NCBI GenBank assembly: GCA_946482635.1
Contig: CAMLSG010000190.1
Coordinates: forward strand, 1-10,966
Reading direction: 5' to 3'
Length of the DNA stretch: 10,966 nt
Source: an uncultured Duganella sp.
GTDB lineage: Bacteria; Pseudomonadota; Gammaproteobacteria; Burkholderiales; Burkholderiaceae
Shown here: positions 1 to 6,520 of the stretch, one piece after another
Layout of the letters: the number at the start of each line of letters is the position of its first letter
Position numbering within the stretch: the first letter of the stretch is position 1
Position numbers and translations under genes: made by a program
The notes under the pieces: model-generated
What the model was told of the DNA's origin: nothing
The model's database searches: none
Seen by the model: only the letters and a program-made list of their open reading frames with translations

Positions 1-55
1 CTTAAAATCCGTTGCCTGCAAGGGCGTGCCGGTTCGATTCCGGCCCGGGGCACCA
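1..55 (+). tRNA. tRNA-Leu (UAA), 3' part
   Basis: This is the 3' portion of a class II tRNA cut by the window edge. The anticodon loop remains as CTTAAAA, giving anticodon TAA, followed by the 3' strand of the anticodon stem (TCCGT, 8-12). A long variable arm pairs GCC (14-16) with GGC (23-25). The T-arm is GCCGG/CCGGC (28-32 and 40-44) around the loop TTCGATT. The acceptor strand CCGGGGC (45-51), discriminator A and encoded CCA (53-55) end the gene. Long variable arm plus TAA anticodon indicates leucine. The 5' half lies outside the window, so the acceptor and D-arm pairing cannot be checked. Confidence 0.9.
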
Positions 56-169
56 TCAAATTACGTGATTCCCTAAGTTGACTAGGGGTATCGCTCCCGC
101 CTACACTCCGCACCGTTATCAATTTTTGGAGTCCCCTTTCATGGGCACTTGTTCGAGTCATAGTTGTCA

Positions 170-190
170 GCCGGTTCATTCCGGCCCCGC
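170..190 (+). repeat. Degenerate copy of the tRNA-Leu T-arm
   Basis: The sequence GCCGGTTCATTCCGGCCC (170-187) matches the T-arm of the tRNA at 28-46 except that one G of the T-loop is missing. The complementary stem arms GCCGG and CCGGC are intact. What follows (CCGCAT) is not a proper acceptor end and no CCA is encoded. It could be a decayed duplicate of a tRNA end left by a tandem tRNA copy or by integration of an element at the tRNA 3' end. No integrase is in the window. Confidence 0.45.
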
Positions 191-227
191 ATAACGGCAC
201 GATCGCGTCCTGGGCTCCCGCCTCACG

Positions 228-247
228 TCATCCGCCGTCGCGGATGA
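228..247. other. Perfect 8-bp inverted repeat (hairpin)
   Basis: TCATCCGC (228-235) and GCGGATGA (240-247) are perfect complements around the 4-base loop CGTC, with a G-T and a C-G pair able to extend the stem outward. No T-tract follows on either strand, so it is not a standard intrinsic terminator. It lies about 70 bases upstream of the permease gene and could be an operator or leader structure. The role is unknown. Confidence 0.5.
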
Positions 248-318
248 TGGTCACCCATCCCAAACTCTGATACTCAAGCGCGCAAGATAGCGGGCCCGCA
301 TCCTTTGCGGAGAGCCTG

Positions 319-2010
319 ATGTTCGCTTCATTCACCACGCGTCCCAATCGCTGGGACTGGGCCTTGCTGCCACTGGTACTGGCAGTGTTGATCGCTGTCG
401 CCTATGGCGCCATGCAGATGGCGCGCCCCTTCGTGCTTGGCCAGCCTATGCCGGTCAGCCTCGACCCGATCGCGCTGCCCTATTACCTGTTGCGCACCAT
501 TTTGCGCATGTTCGCCGCATTGGGCGCGTCGTTGGTATTCGCTTTCGTCTTCGCAGCGGTCGCGGCCAAATACCGGCTGGCTGAAAAGGTCCTGGTGCCG
601 CTGCTGGACGTGCTGCAGTCGGTGCCGGTGCTGGGCTTCCAGGCGATTGCCATCGCTCCCTTCATCGCCCTGTTCCCGGGCAGCCAGATGGGCGTCGAAT
701 GCGCGGCCATCTTTGCGATCTTCACTTCGCAGGCCTGGAACATGGCGTTCAGCCTGTACCAGTCGATGCGTGCCGTACCGGCCGAACTGCACGAGGCAAG
801 CCGCATGTTCCGCCTCTCGGCCTGGCAACGCTTCTGGCGCCTGGAGCTGCCGTTCGCCATGCCGGGCCTGCTGTGGAACATGATGATGTCCATGTCCGGC
901 GGCTGGTTCTTCCTGGTGGCGGCGGAGGCGATTTCCGTCGCCGGGCAAGACGTCAAGCTGCCCGGCATCGGCGCCTACATCGCGGTGGCCATCGAAGCTG
1001 AAAACGGCCGCGCCATCGCCTGGGCCATCGGCGCCATGTTCGTTGGCATCGTCATGTATGACCAGCTGTTCTTCCGGCCTTTGCTGGTGTGGGCGGACAA
1101 GTTCCGCTTCGAAGAGCTGGACGGCGAAGTTGGCCGCCGTTCCTGGCTGCTGGACTGGGTGCGCCGCAGCCGCATCGCCAGCCGCCTGACCGACAAAGCG
1201 TGGAAGCTGATGCGCTCGACCCTGGGCTGGTTTCCGGCCCGTCCGGTCGAAGCGGCCGCCGCAGCCAAGGGCGCGCGCCGCTGGCGCCTGCCGGCACGTG
1301 CTGCCGATACGCTGCTGCTGGTGCTGGCAACCTGGGCCAGCTACCGCGTGGCCGCTTTCATCCACACCGAGGTTGGCTGGCGCGAGGCGGCCAGCGTATT
1401 TGCCCTGGGACTGGCTACGCTGGCCCGCGTCGCCGTTCTGATCGCGCTGGCCTCCCTGTTCTGGGTGCCGGTCGCCGTGTGGATTGGCATGCGCCCACGC
1501 TATGCGCAAAAAATCCAGGCGGTGGCGCAGTTCCTGGCCGCCTTCCCGGTCAACCTGCTGTTCCCGGTGGTGGTGTACTCGGTTCTGCACCTGGGGCTCA
1601 ATCCGGACATCTGGCTCAGTCCACTGATGGTCTTCGGTACCCAGTGGTACATCCTGTTCAATGTCGTTGCCGGTGCGTCCACCCTGTCCACCGACTTGCG
1701 GCTGGCGGCGGCGAACCTGGGCTTGAAGGGCTGGCTGAAATGGCGGCGGGTCTACCTGCCTGCCGTATTCCCCAGCTACATAACAGGCGCCGTGACGGCC
1801 AGCGGCGGCTCGTGGAACGCCAGCATCGTGGCCGAATACGTCACCTGGGGCAAAACCACCCTGGTAGCGCATGGCCTTGGCAGTTATGTGAAGCAAATGA
1901 CCGATGCCGGCGACTTCCCCCGCATTGCCCTAGGCATCGGTGTCATGTGTGTATTTGTAATGGCAATCAACCGCTTCGTTTGGAGCCGTTTGTATCAGGA
2001 GCAGGTATGA
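319..2010 (+). CDS. ABC transporter permease with two fused membrane domains (NitT/TauT type)
   Basis: This 563-residue inner-membrane protein carries two binding-protein-dependent transport permease domains in one chain. Domain 1 spans about residues 15-260 and domain 2 about 325-560, joined by a charged cytoplasmic linker (about 260-325). Each half has the cytoplasmic EAA-type loop that docks on the ATPase: EASRMFRLSAWQRFWRLELP at 159-178, and AAANLGLKGWLKWRRVYLP at about 463-481. The half-domains resemble those of nitrate, sulfonate and bicarbonate importers (SsuC/TauC/NrtB-like), but usual family members have one domain and act as dimers. The start at 319 has GGAGAG about six bases upstream. 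The stop overlaps the ATPase start (ATGA at 2007-2010), so the two are translationally coupled. No periplasmic binding protein is encoded nearby, so the substrate cannot be assigned. Confidence 0.9.
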   Translation: MFASFTTRPNRWDWALLPLVLAVLIAVAYGAMQMARPFVLGQPMPVSLDPIALPYYLLRTILRMFAALGASLVFAFVFAAVAAKYRLAEKVLVPLLDVLQSVPVLGFQAIAIAPFIALFPGSQMGVECAAIFAIFTSQAWNMAFSLYQSMRAVPAELHEASRMFRLSAWQRFWRLELPFAMPGLLWNMMMSMSGGWFFLVAAEAISVAGQDVKLPGIGAYIAVAIEAENGRAIAWAIGAMFVGIVMYDQLFFRPLLVWADKFRFEELDGEVGRRSWLLDWVRRSRIASRLTDKAWKLMRSTLGWFPARPVEAAAAAKGARRWRLPARAADTLLLVLATWASYRVAAFIHTEVGWREAASVFALGLATLARVAVLIALASLFWVPVAVWIGMRPRYAQKIQAVAQFLAAFPVNLLFPVVVYSVLHLGLNPDIWLSPLMVFGTQWYILFNVVAGASTLSTDLRLAAANLGLKGWLKWRRVYLPAVFPSYITGAVTASGGSWNASIVAEYVTWGKTTLVAHGLGSYVKQMTDAGDFPRIALGIGVMCVFVMAINRFVWSRLYQEQV

Positions 2011-3284
2011 AAAAAGAAATCCTGGTCGACCTGCAAGGCGTCGGCAAATCCTTCCGCTCTGGCGATGGCGCCAGCCGAACCGTGCTCGATGGCGTCGACT
2101 TCGCGCTGGAGTCGGGCGAGATCGTGGCGCTGCTTGGCAAGTCAGGTTCCGGCAAATCGACCCTGCTGCGCATTATCGCAGGGCTGGTGCAGGCCGATGC
2201 CGGCGCCGCCAAGTATCGCGGCGCGCCGCTGGCTGAGCCGGTGCCGGGCATCGCCATGGTGTTCCAGTCGTTCGCCCTGTTCCCCTGGCTGACCGTGCAG
2301 CAGAACGTGGAATTGGGCCTGGAAGCGCAAGGCGTTGCGCCAGCCGAACGTGCCGCGCGGAGCGAAGCCATGCTGGACCTGATGGGCCTTTCCGGCTTCG
2401 AAGGCGCCCTGCCGCGCGAACTGTCCGGCGGCATGCGCCAGCGCGTGGGCATCGCCCGTGCCCTCGTCACCAATCCCGACGTGTTGCTGATGGACGAAGC
2501 ATTCTCGGCGCTCGACGTGCTGACCGGCGAAACCCTGCGCAACGACATCCTCGAGCTGTGGGACCATGGCCGCATCCCGACGCGCGGCATCCTGGTCGTT
2601 TCGCACAATATCGAGGAAGCGGTGATGATGTCGGACCGGATCATCATGCTCTCCAGCGACCCAGGCCGCATCCGCACCGAAATCCGCATCGACCTGCCGC
2701 GTCCGCGCAATCCGGACAGCTCGGCCGTGCGCCAGCTGATCGACGAGGTGTATGGCCTGATGACCATGCGCGCGCCTGCTGCCGGCCCGGCGCGCGAGGC
2801 CGGCCCGGACTACCGCCTGCCCGACGCCGACATCGAGCGCATTGAAGCGGTGCTGTCGCTGCTGGCATCCGAGCCCTTCGAAGGCCGCGCCGACTTGCCG
2901 CGCCTTTCCGACGAAAGCGAACTGCCGGACGAAGCCCTGTTCCCGGCCTGCGAAGCGCTTTCCCAGCTGGGCCTGGCCACGGTGGAAGGCGGCGACATCA
3001 CCATGACAACGCTCGGCCGGCGCTACGTGGCAGCCGACCATGCCGGGCGCCAGGCTATCTTCGGACGGCAGCTGCTGGCCCACGTCACGCTGCCGCAACA
3101 CATCTACAGCAGGCTGCGCGCATCCGCCGACGGTGCGCTGCCGGAAGAACAAGTGCTGTCGCCGCTATTGGAATCCAACGAACCCGAGGAAGCGCGCCGC
3201 ATCATGCGTACCGCTATTGAATGGGGCCGTTATGGAGAAATTTATGAATTTGATTTTCACACGCGACGCCTGCGGCTGGCCTGA
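2007..3284 (+). CDS. ABC transporter ATP-binding protein with C-terminal AAA-associated domain (NitT/TauT type)
   Basis: This 425-residue ATPase powers the fused permease encoded just upstream. The nucleotide-binding domain (about 1-250) has Walker A GKSGSGKST (44-52), Q-loop Q87, signature LSGGMRQ (139-145), Walker B VLLMDEAFSALD (159-170, catalytic E164) and H-loop H200, so it should be active. It is most like SsuB/TauB/NrtD ATPases. These usually have about 260 residues; here about 165 extra residues follow (261-425), mostly helical, with segments such as LPDADIERIEAVLSLLA. This matches the AAA-associated C-terminal domain (PF09821-type) known in some nitrate/sulfonate-type ATPases, recalled rather than searched. 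Its role is not established and could be regulatory. The ATG at 2007 overlaps the permease stop, and GGAGCAGG precedes it. The 3' end overlaps the next gene. Confidence 0.92.
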   Translation: MKKEILVDLQGVGKSFRSGDGASRTVLDGVDFALESGEIVALLGKSGSGKSTLLRIIAGLVQADAGAAKYRGAPLAEPVPGIAMVFQSFALFPWLTVQQNVELGLEAQGVAPAERAARSEAMLDLMGLSGFEGALPRELSGGMRQRVGIARALVTNPDVLLMDEAFSALDVLTGETLRNDILELWDHGRIPTRGILVVSHNIEEAVMMSDRIIMLSSDPGRIRTEIRIDLPRPRNPDSSAVRQLIDEVYGLMTMRAPAAGPAREAGPDYRLPDADIERIEAVLSLLASEPFEGRADLPRLSDESELPDEALFPACEALSQLGLATVEGGDITMTTLGRRYVAADHAGRQAIFGRQLLAHVTLPQHIYSRLRASADGALPEEQVLSPLLESNEPEEARRIMRTAIEWGRYGEIYEFDFHTRRLRLA

Positions 3285-3918
3285 TAAGCGCTGCCTGCTG
3301 ATGGTGGCAGGCGCGCTGCTGTCGACAACGGCGTGGGCCGGCCGCCCCCTGGCCACTGACGATGCAACCATCCTCGATCCGAGCGACTGCCAGATCGAAG
3401 CCTGGCACCAGCACGCCGGCAGCCTTCGCGAATGGTGGGCCATGCCTGCCTGCCGCGTCGGCGGATGGGAACTGGCGGCAGGCAAAGGCCAGGCGAACAA
3501 TGCAGCCTTGCAGGCCAAGACTGTCCTGCGCAGGCTGGAAACGAATGGCTGGGGCCTGGGCTTGGCTATCGCAACCCAGCATGGCATGGCGCGCCAGAAT
3601 ACTGTCAACGTGCCGCTGACGGTCTCCTTTGCCGGCGATGCTTTGCTGCTGCACTTGAACGCCGGTTGGAAGCGGCCCCGCGGCGCGCCAGGCCGTGCCA
3701 CCTGGAGCATCGGCGGCGAATATGCATTCGCGCCGCGCTGGAGCGCCTCCCTGGAAAGCTACGGCAGCCATCACCGTCCGCCAACCAGGCAAGCAGGCTT
3801 GCGTTACGCCATGATCGAGGGGCGCCTGGACCTTGACGCCAGCGTTGCAAAAACGCCCGGCGCCGCGCACCAGCTGGCCCTTGGCATGACTTGGGCGCTA
3901 CCGAGGTTGTTATACTAG
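3244..3918 (+). CDS. Exported, possibly outer-membrane barrel protein (MetA-phenol-degradation-like)
   Basis: The 224-residue protein has a signal peptide of about 32 residues (hydrophobic stretch CLLMVAGALLSTTAWA, cleavage predicted after A32). The mature start GRPLATDDATILDPSDCQIE resembles proteobacterial proteins annotated as putative MetA-pathway of phenol degradation (PF13557-like), which begin with a similar RPL-TDDA...C-Q-E segment and are thought to be outer-membrane barrels. Alternating hydrophobic strands in the second half (for example WSIGGEYAFAPRWSASLESY, 154-173) and an aromatic C-terminus (LLY) fit a barrel, though it is short for one. The start at 3244 is chosen for its GGAGA five bases upstream; ATG 3232 in the same frame is an alternative. 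Either choice overlaps the ATPase gene by 41 or 53 bases, indicating coupling. Cys10 and Cys17 lie in the signal peptide; Cys49 and Cys70 are in the mature part. Substrate unknown. Confidence 0.75.
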   Translation: MNLIFTRDACGWPDKRCLLMVAGALLSTTAWAGRPLATDDATILDPSDCQIEAWHQHAGSLREWWAMPACRVGGWELAAGKGQANNAALQAKTVLRRLETNGWGLGLAIATQHGMARQNTVNVPLTVSFAGDALLLHLNAGWKRPRGAPGRATWSIGGEYAFAPRWSASLESYGSHHRPPTRQAGLRYAMIEGRLDLDASVAKTPGAAHQLALGMTWALPRLLY

Positions 3919-3922
3919 CGAG

Positions 3923-4459
3923 ATGAAAACCCTGCTTCCCGTCGCGGCGCTGGCTGCGCTCCTTACTGGCTGTGCCGGCATCGGCGCACAGAGCTTTTAC
4001 GCCAATCCATCGGCAGCGAGCCCGTTCGAGATGTGCAAGACGCTCACGACCGGATCGCCCGACATGAACTTTGCCAATGCCCTGCGCATGGAACTGGGGC
4101 GGCGCGGCGTTGCCGAAGCGGCATGTCCGGAAGTCATCAAGGAACGCGAAACCTGGGTCACGGTTGGCGTCACTGCGGGCGTGGTCGCGCTCGCTGTCGC
4201 GGCCAGCAAGCATAACGACGTCAGCATCGGCGTTGGCGGCACGATCGGCCTGTACAACGACGACTGGTACTCTTCCGAACCAACTTACGCCCCGAATACC
4301 GACCGCGAGTGGGCATGGGATCGCTATACCGGCGAGAATGGCAGCCAGATCTGGGCCTGCCGCGGCGTACAGACCGGCGCCCTCGTCGATCCATCGCGCT
4401 GCCAGGGCCGGCCGTTGGCCGACACCGTCTGGCCGGGCCCTGCCGCACCATTCAGATAG
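3923..4459 (+). CDS. Hypothetical lipoprotein
   Basis: The protein has 178 residues with a clear lipoprotein signal: MKT followed by a hydrophobic stretch and lipobox LLTGC, the lipidated cysteine being C17. A second hydrophobic segment rich in Gly, Ala and Val (TVGVTAGVVALAVAASK, about 79-95) could be a membrane-inserting or glycine-zipper-like helix. The C-terminal third is rich in Trp, Tyr and Asp and carries two cysteines (WACRG and PSRCQG) that may form a disulphide. Four bases separate it from the upstream stop, so it is in the same operon, with only a weak GCGAG ribosome site. No known family is recognised and no function is proposed. Confidence 0.75.
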   Translation: MKTLLPVAALAALLTGCAGIGAQSFYANPSAASPFEMCKTLTTGSPDMNFANALRMELGRRGVAEAACPEVIKERETWVTVGVTAGVVALAVAASKHNDVSIGVGGTIGLYNDDWYSSEPTYAPNTDREWAWDRYTGENGSQIWACRGVQTGALVDPSRCQGRPLADTVWPGPAAPFR

Positions 4460-4516
4460 AACTTTTCCTGCTCCGCGCACTCCAAGTCCATGTCCTATAT
4501 TGAACGTGGAGGAAGT

Positions 4517-4576
4517 ATGGAACCCGTTCAGAACGACGTGCCTGCACGCATCGATTCGCTTGAGAATCCATGCTGA
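4517..4576 (+). CDS. Short open frame (19 aa): leader peptide or 5' part of a split gene
   Basis: ATG 4517 follows a strong ribosome site, GGAGG at 4508-4512 with a normal spacer, and encodes 19 residues, MEPVQNDVPARIDSLENPC, before TGA at 4574-4576. That stop overlaps an ATG (4576) of the next frame (TGATG), which itself lacks a good ribosome site. Two readings are possible. It may be a leader peptide translationally coupled to the small membrane protein. Or it may be the true N-terminus of that protein, displaced by a single-base frameshift. The segment ARIDSLEN looks like the start of a coiled coil that would continue into MAEMAQQKAYVSDRLEQHL, which favours the frameshift reading. Confidence 0.4.
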   Translation: MEPVQNDVPARIDSLENPC

Positions 4577-4779
4577 TGGCTGAAATGGCGCAACAAAAAG
4601 CGTATGTTTCAGACCGGCTTGAGCAACATTTGCGGCTGGTGCTGGTCACGCTGGCCGGCAGCCTGATCGCGGGGATCACCATCATGACCTTCGTGCTCAA
4701 CTATGCGTCGCCGCCCCGGCAAGTGGCGTTCCAACCGCCTCTGCAGCCCATCATTATTACCGTTCCTTCGCGAAACTAG
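4570..4779 (+). CDS. Small single-span membrane protein
   Basis: The 69-residue product has an amphipathic, coiled-coil-like N-terminus (about 3-22), one transmembrane helix (LRLVLVTLAGSLIAGITIMTF, about 22-42) and a proline-rich tail (PPRQVAFQPPLQPII). The N-terminus is probably cytoplasmic. ATG 4570 and ATG 4576 are both possible starts and neither has a strong ribosome site. ATG 4576 overlaps the stop of the 19-residue frame upstream, which does have one. The 5' part of the gene may therefore lie in the other frame. No named family is recognised. Confidence 0.55.
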   Translation: MLMAEMAQQKAYVSDRLEQHLRLVLVTLAGSLIAGITIMTFVLNYASPPRQVAFQPPLQPIIITVPSRN

Positions 4780-4871
4780 CTATGGACCTCGCCCGCACGA
4801 TAGCGGCAAGCTTTCGGCGGATGCGTCCTGTGCGTGGAGAATGATGGCGTTCTCTTCGACGGGGTTGCAAA

Positions 4872-5660
4872 ATGAAGATAAGAAACTTTCTGATGCTTGC
4901 CGCCTGCGCGGCATCATCAGCACTGGCTGTACCTGCTTTCGCAGGCACGTTTGACAACGGCTTGCCCGCTCCCTGGCGCTGCACCGGGATGTGCGGCACC
5001 CTGGGCGCGGACGGCGTAGTGGGCCTTGCGCCTGGTGGAGGCAGCGCCTACGGCTGGATTTCCACCTATAACTCCACAAGTGAAGTCTCGCTGCCCGGCG
5101 CTGGTGGCGTTGAGGGCGCAAACAACGGATCGATCCTGCGCTCGGTCTCGTTCATGGCCGACGCAAACGCCGCGCTCGACTTCCGCTTCAATTACGTGAC
5201 GACTGATGGCGCGGGCTACGCCGACTATGCGTGGGCGCGCCTGCTGGATGCAGATGACCGGGAGGTGGCGCTGCTATTCACCGCGCGCACCAGCGAAAAT
5301 GGCAATGCCATTCCCGGCTTCGACATGCCACCGTCGGAGGCTACGCTAACGCCTTTCCCGGTCGCCGTGGCGCCAGGCCAGACCATGTGGTCGCCGCTGG
5401 GTCCCGATTCCGACGAATGCTATGACGCCGGCTGCGGCGCCACTGGCTGGGTGCGCGGCCAGTATGCCATCGCCAACGCAGGCAAGTACCGGCTTGAATT
5501 CGGCGTAACCAACTGGGATGACCGCGACTTCGACTCCGGGTTGGCACTGGATGCCATCACGGTCGGCGGCGCCCCCTTGCCCATCCCCGAGCCCGGACAA
5601 TACGCGATGCTGCTGGCCGGCCTTGCCATGCTTGGCACATTGAAGCGCCTGGCCCGGTGA
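4872..5660 (+). CDS. PEP-CTERM sorting domain protein (secreted, exosortase substrate)
   Basis: The protein has 262 residues and a signal peptide (1-24, ending VPAFA). Its C-terminal sorting signal consists of the PEP motif at 239-241 (PIPEPGQYA), a hydrophobic helix (AMLLAGLAMLGTL) and basic residues (KRLAR). This is the PEP-CTERM arrangement, processed by exosortase/EpsH systems in exopolysaccharide-producing Gram-negatives. The body is acidic and rich in Gly, Ala, aromatic residues and Asp, with cysteine pairs C37/C41 and C183/C188. The late segment VTNWDDRDFDSGLALDAITV is typical of the strand before the sorting signal in this class. It resembles the group NCBI names NF038132, recalled from memory. 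GGGG precedes the ATG by about seven bases. Its last bases overlap the start of the DUF72 gene. No exosortase is in the window. Confidence 0.88.
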   Translation: MKIRNFLMLAACAASSALAVPAFAGTFDNGLPAPWRCTGMCGTLGADGVVGLAPGGGSAYGWISTYNSTSEVSLPGAGGVEGANNGSILRSVSFMADANAALDFRFNYVTTDGAGYADYAWARLLDADDREVALLFTARTSENGNAIPGFDMPPSEATLTPFPVAVAPGQTMWSPLGPDSDECYDAGCGATGWVRGQYAIANAGKYRLEFGVTNWDDRDFDSGLALDAITVGGAPLPIPEPGQYAMLLAGLAMLGTLKRLAR

Positions 5661-6520
5661 TCCGTATCGGCATTTCCGGCTGGCGTTATACACCTTGGCG
5701 CGGCGTCTTCTACCCGCCCGACCTGGCCCAGGCGCGCGAACTGGAATTTGCCTCGCGCGCCGTTCACACCATCGAAATCAACGGTTCCTTCTATTCGCTA
5801 CAGCGGCCGGAAAGCTACCAGGCCTGGTACGACGCCACTCCCGACGGCTTCGTGTTTGCCCACAAGGGCAACCGCTACATCACCCACATCCGCCGCCTGC
5901 GCGAACCTGATAAAGCCTTGGCCAACGTCTTCGCCAGCGGCGTCCTGCTGCTGCGGGAGAAGCTTGGCCCTTTCCTGTGGCAGTTACCGCCCAATTTCAA
6001 GTTCGATGAAGAGTTGTTCGAACACTTTTTCAGCCTGCTGCCGAGGGACACCGAACAGGCATCTGCCCTTGCCCGCCGCCACGAGCCTCGCATGAACGGC
6101 CGTGCCGCCACTGAAACGGACGCCAGGCGCAAGCTTTTGCACGCCGTAGAAATCCGCAACGAATCCTTCGCCGATCCTGCCTTCGTCCGGCTGCTGCGCA
6201 AGTACAAGCTGGCACTGGTCGTGGCCGACACCGCGGGCAAATGGCCAGACTACGAAGATGTGACAGGCAGCTTCATGTACCTTCGGCTGCACGGCGAGAA
6301 GGAACTCTATGCCAGCGGCTACACGCCGGCGTCCCTGGACCGCTGGGCCGCCCGCATTCGCGCCTGGTCAAAGGGAGGGCAGCCGGCGAATGCAAAACTG
6401 ATCGCCGACAGCGCCCCGCACAAGCGCGCCTCGCGCGACATCTACTGCTACTTCGACAACGATGTGAAGGTGCACGCGCCATTCGACGCGCAAAACCTGG
6501 CGCAGCGCCTACTCGGCTGA
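5657..6520 (+). CDS. DUF72 domain protein (YecE-like)
   Basis: The 287-residue protein is a full-length DUF72 member (TIM-barrel fold, molecular role not established). Hallmarks seen are the N-terminal IGISGWRYTPWRGVFYPP (4-21), the HTIEINGSFYSLQRPESYQ segment (37-55), FVFAHKGNRYITH (65-77), VEIRNESF (164-171), FMYLRLHG (206-213) and the C-terminal YCYFDNDVKVHAPFDA (263-278). The start is GTG 5657, which overlaps the TGA of the PEP-CTERM gene (GTGA, 5657-5660), so translation is coupled. The pairing with a secreted PEP-CTERM protein is probably only positional. Its 3' end overlaps the convergent CLC gene by 12 bases. Confidence 0.93.
   Translation: MIRIGISGWRYTPWRGVFYPPDLAQARELEFASRAVHTIEINGSFYSLQRPESYQAWYDATPDGFVFAHKGNRYITHIRRLREPDKALANVFASGVLLLREKLGPFLWQLPPNFKFDEELFEHFFSLLPRDTEQASALARRHEPRMNGRAATETDARRKLLHAVEIRNESFADPAFVRLLRKYKLALVVADTAGKWPDYEDVTGSFMYLRLHGEKELYASGYTPASLDRWAARIRAWSKGGQPANAKLIADSAPHKRASRDIYCYFDNDVKVHAPFDAQNLAQRLLG

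Larger units (their letters stand above)
56..318. other. Intergenic region between tRNA-Leu and the ABC operon
   Basis: No convincing reading frame is seen on either strand. The stretch holds a degenerate copy of the tRNA T-arm (170-188), a perfect 8-base hairpin (228-247) and a short direct repeat GCTCCCGCCT (93-102 and 214-223). No clear sigma-70 promoter was recognised, though the promoter of the ABC operon would be expected here. It ends with the ribosome binding site GGAGAG just before the ATG at 319. Confidence 0.6.

Noticed and set aside
71..87. Weak hairpin CCCTA/TAGGG after the tRNA as a terminator
   Set aside because: It has only five pairs, a seven-base loop and no T-tract, so termination cannot be supported.
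328..1896. Long antisense frame (522 codons) opposite the permease gene
   Set aside because: It is Arg/Gln/His-rich with no recognisable domain, and is explained by the high-GC codon bias of the real permease gene.
1089..2006. In-frame upstream extension of the ABC ATPase by 306 codons
   Set aside because: This stretch lies inside the permease gene in another frame and has no ATPase-like sequence. The ATG at 2007 coupled to the permease stop is the natural start.
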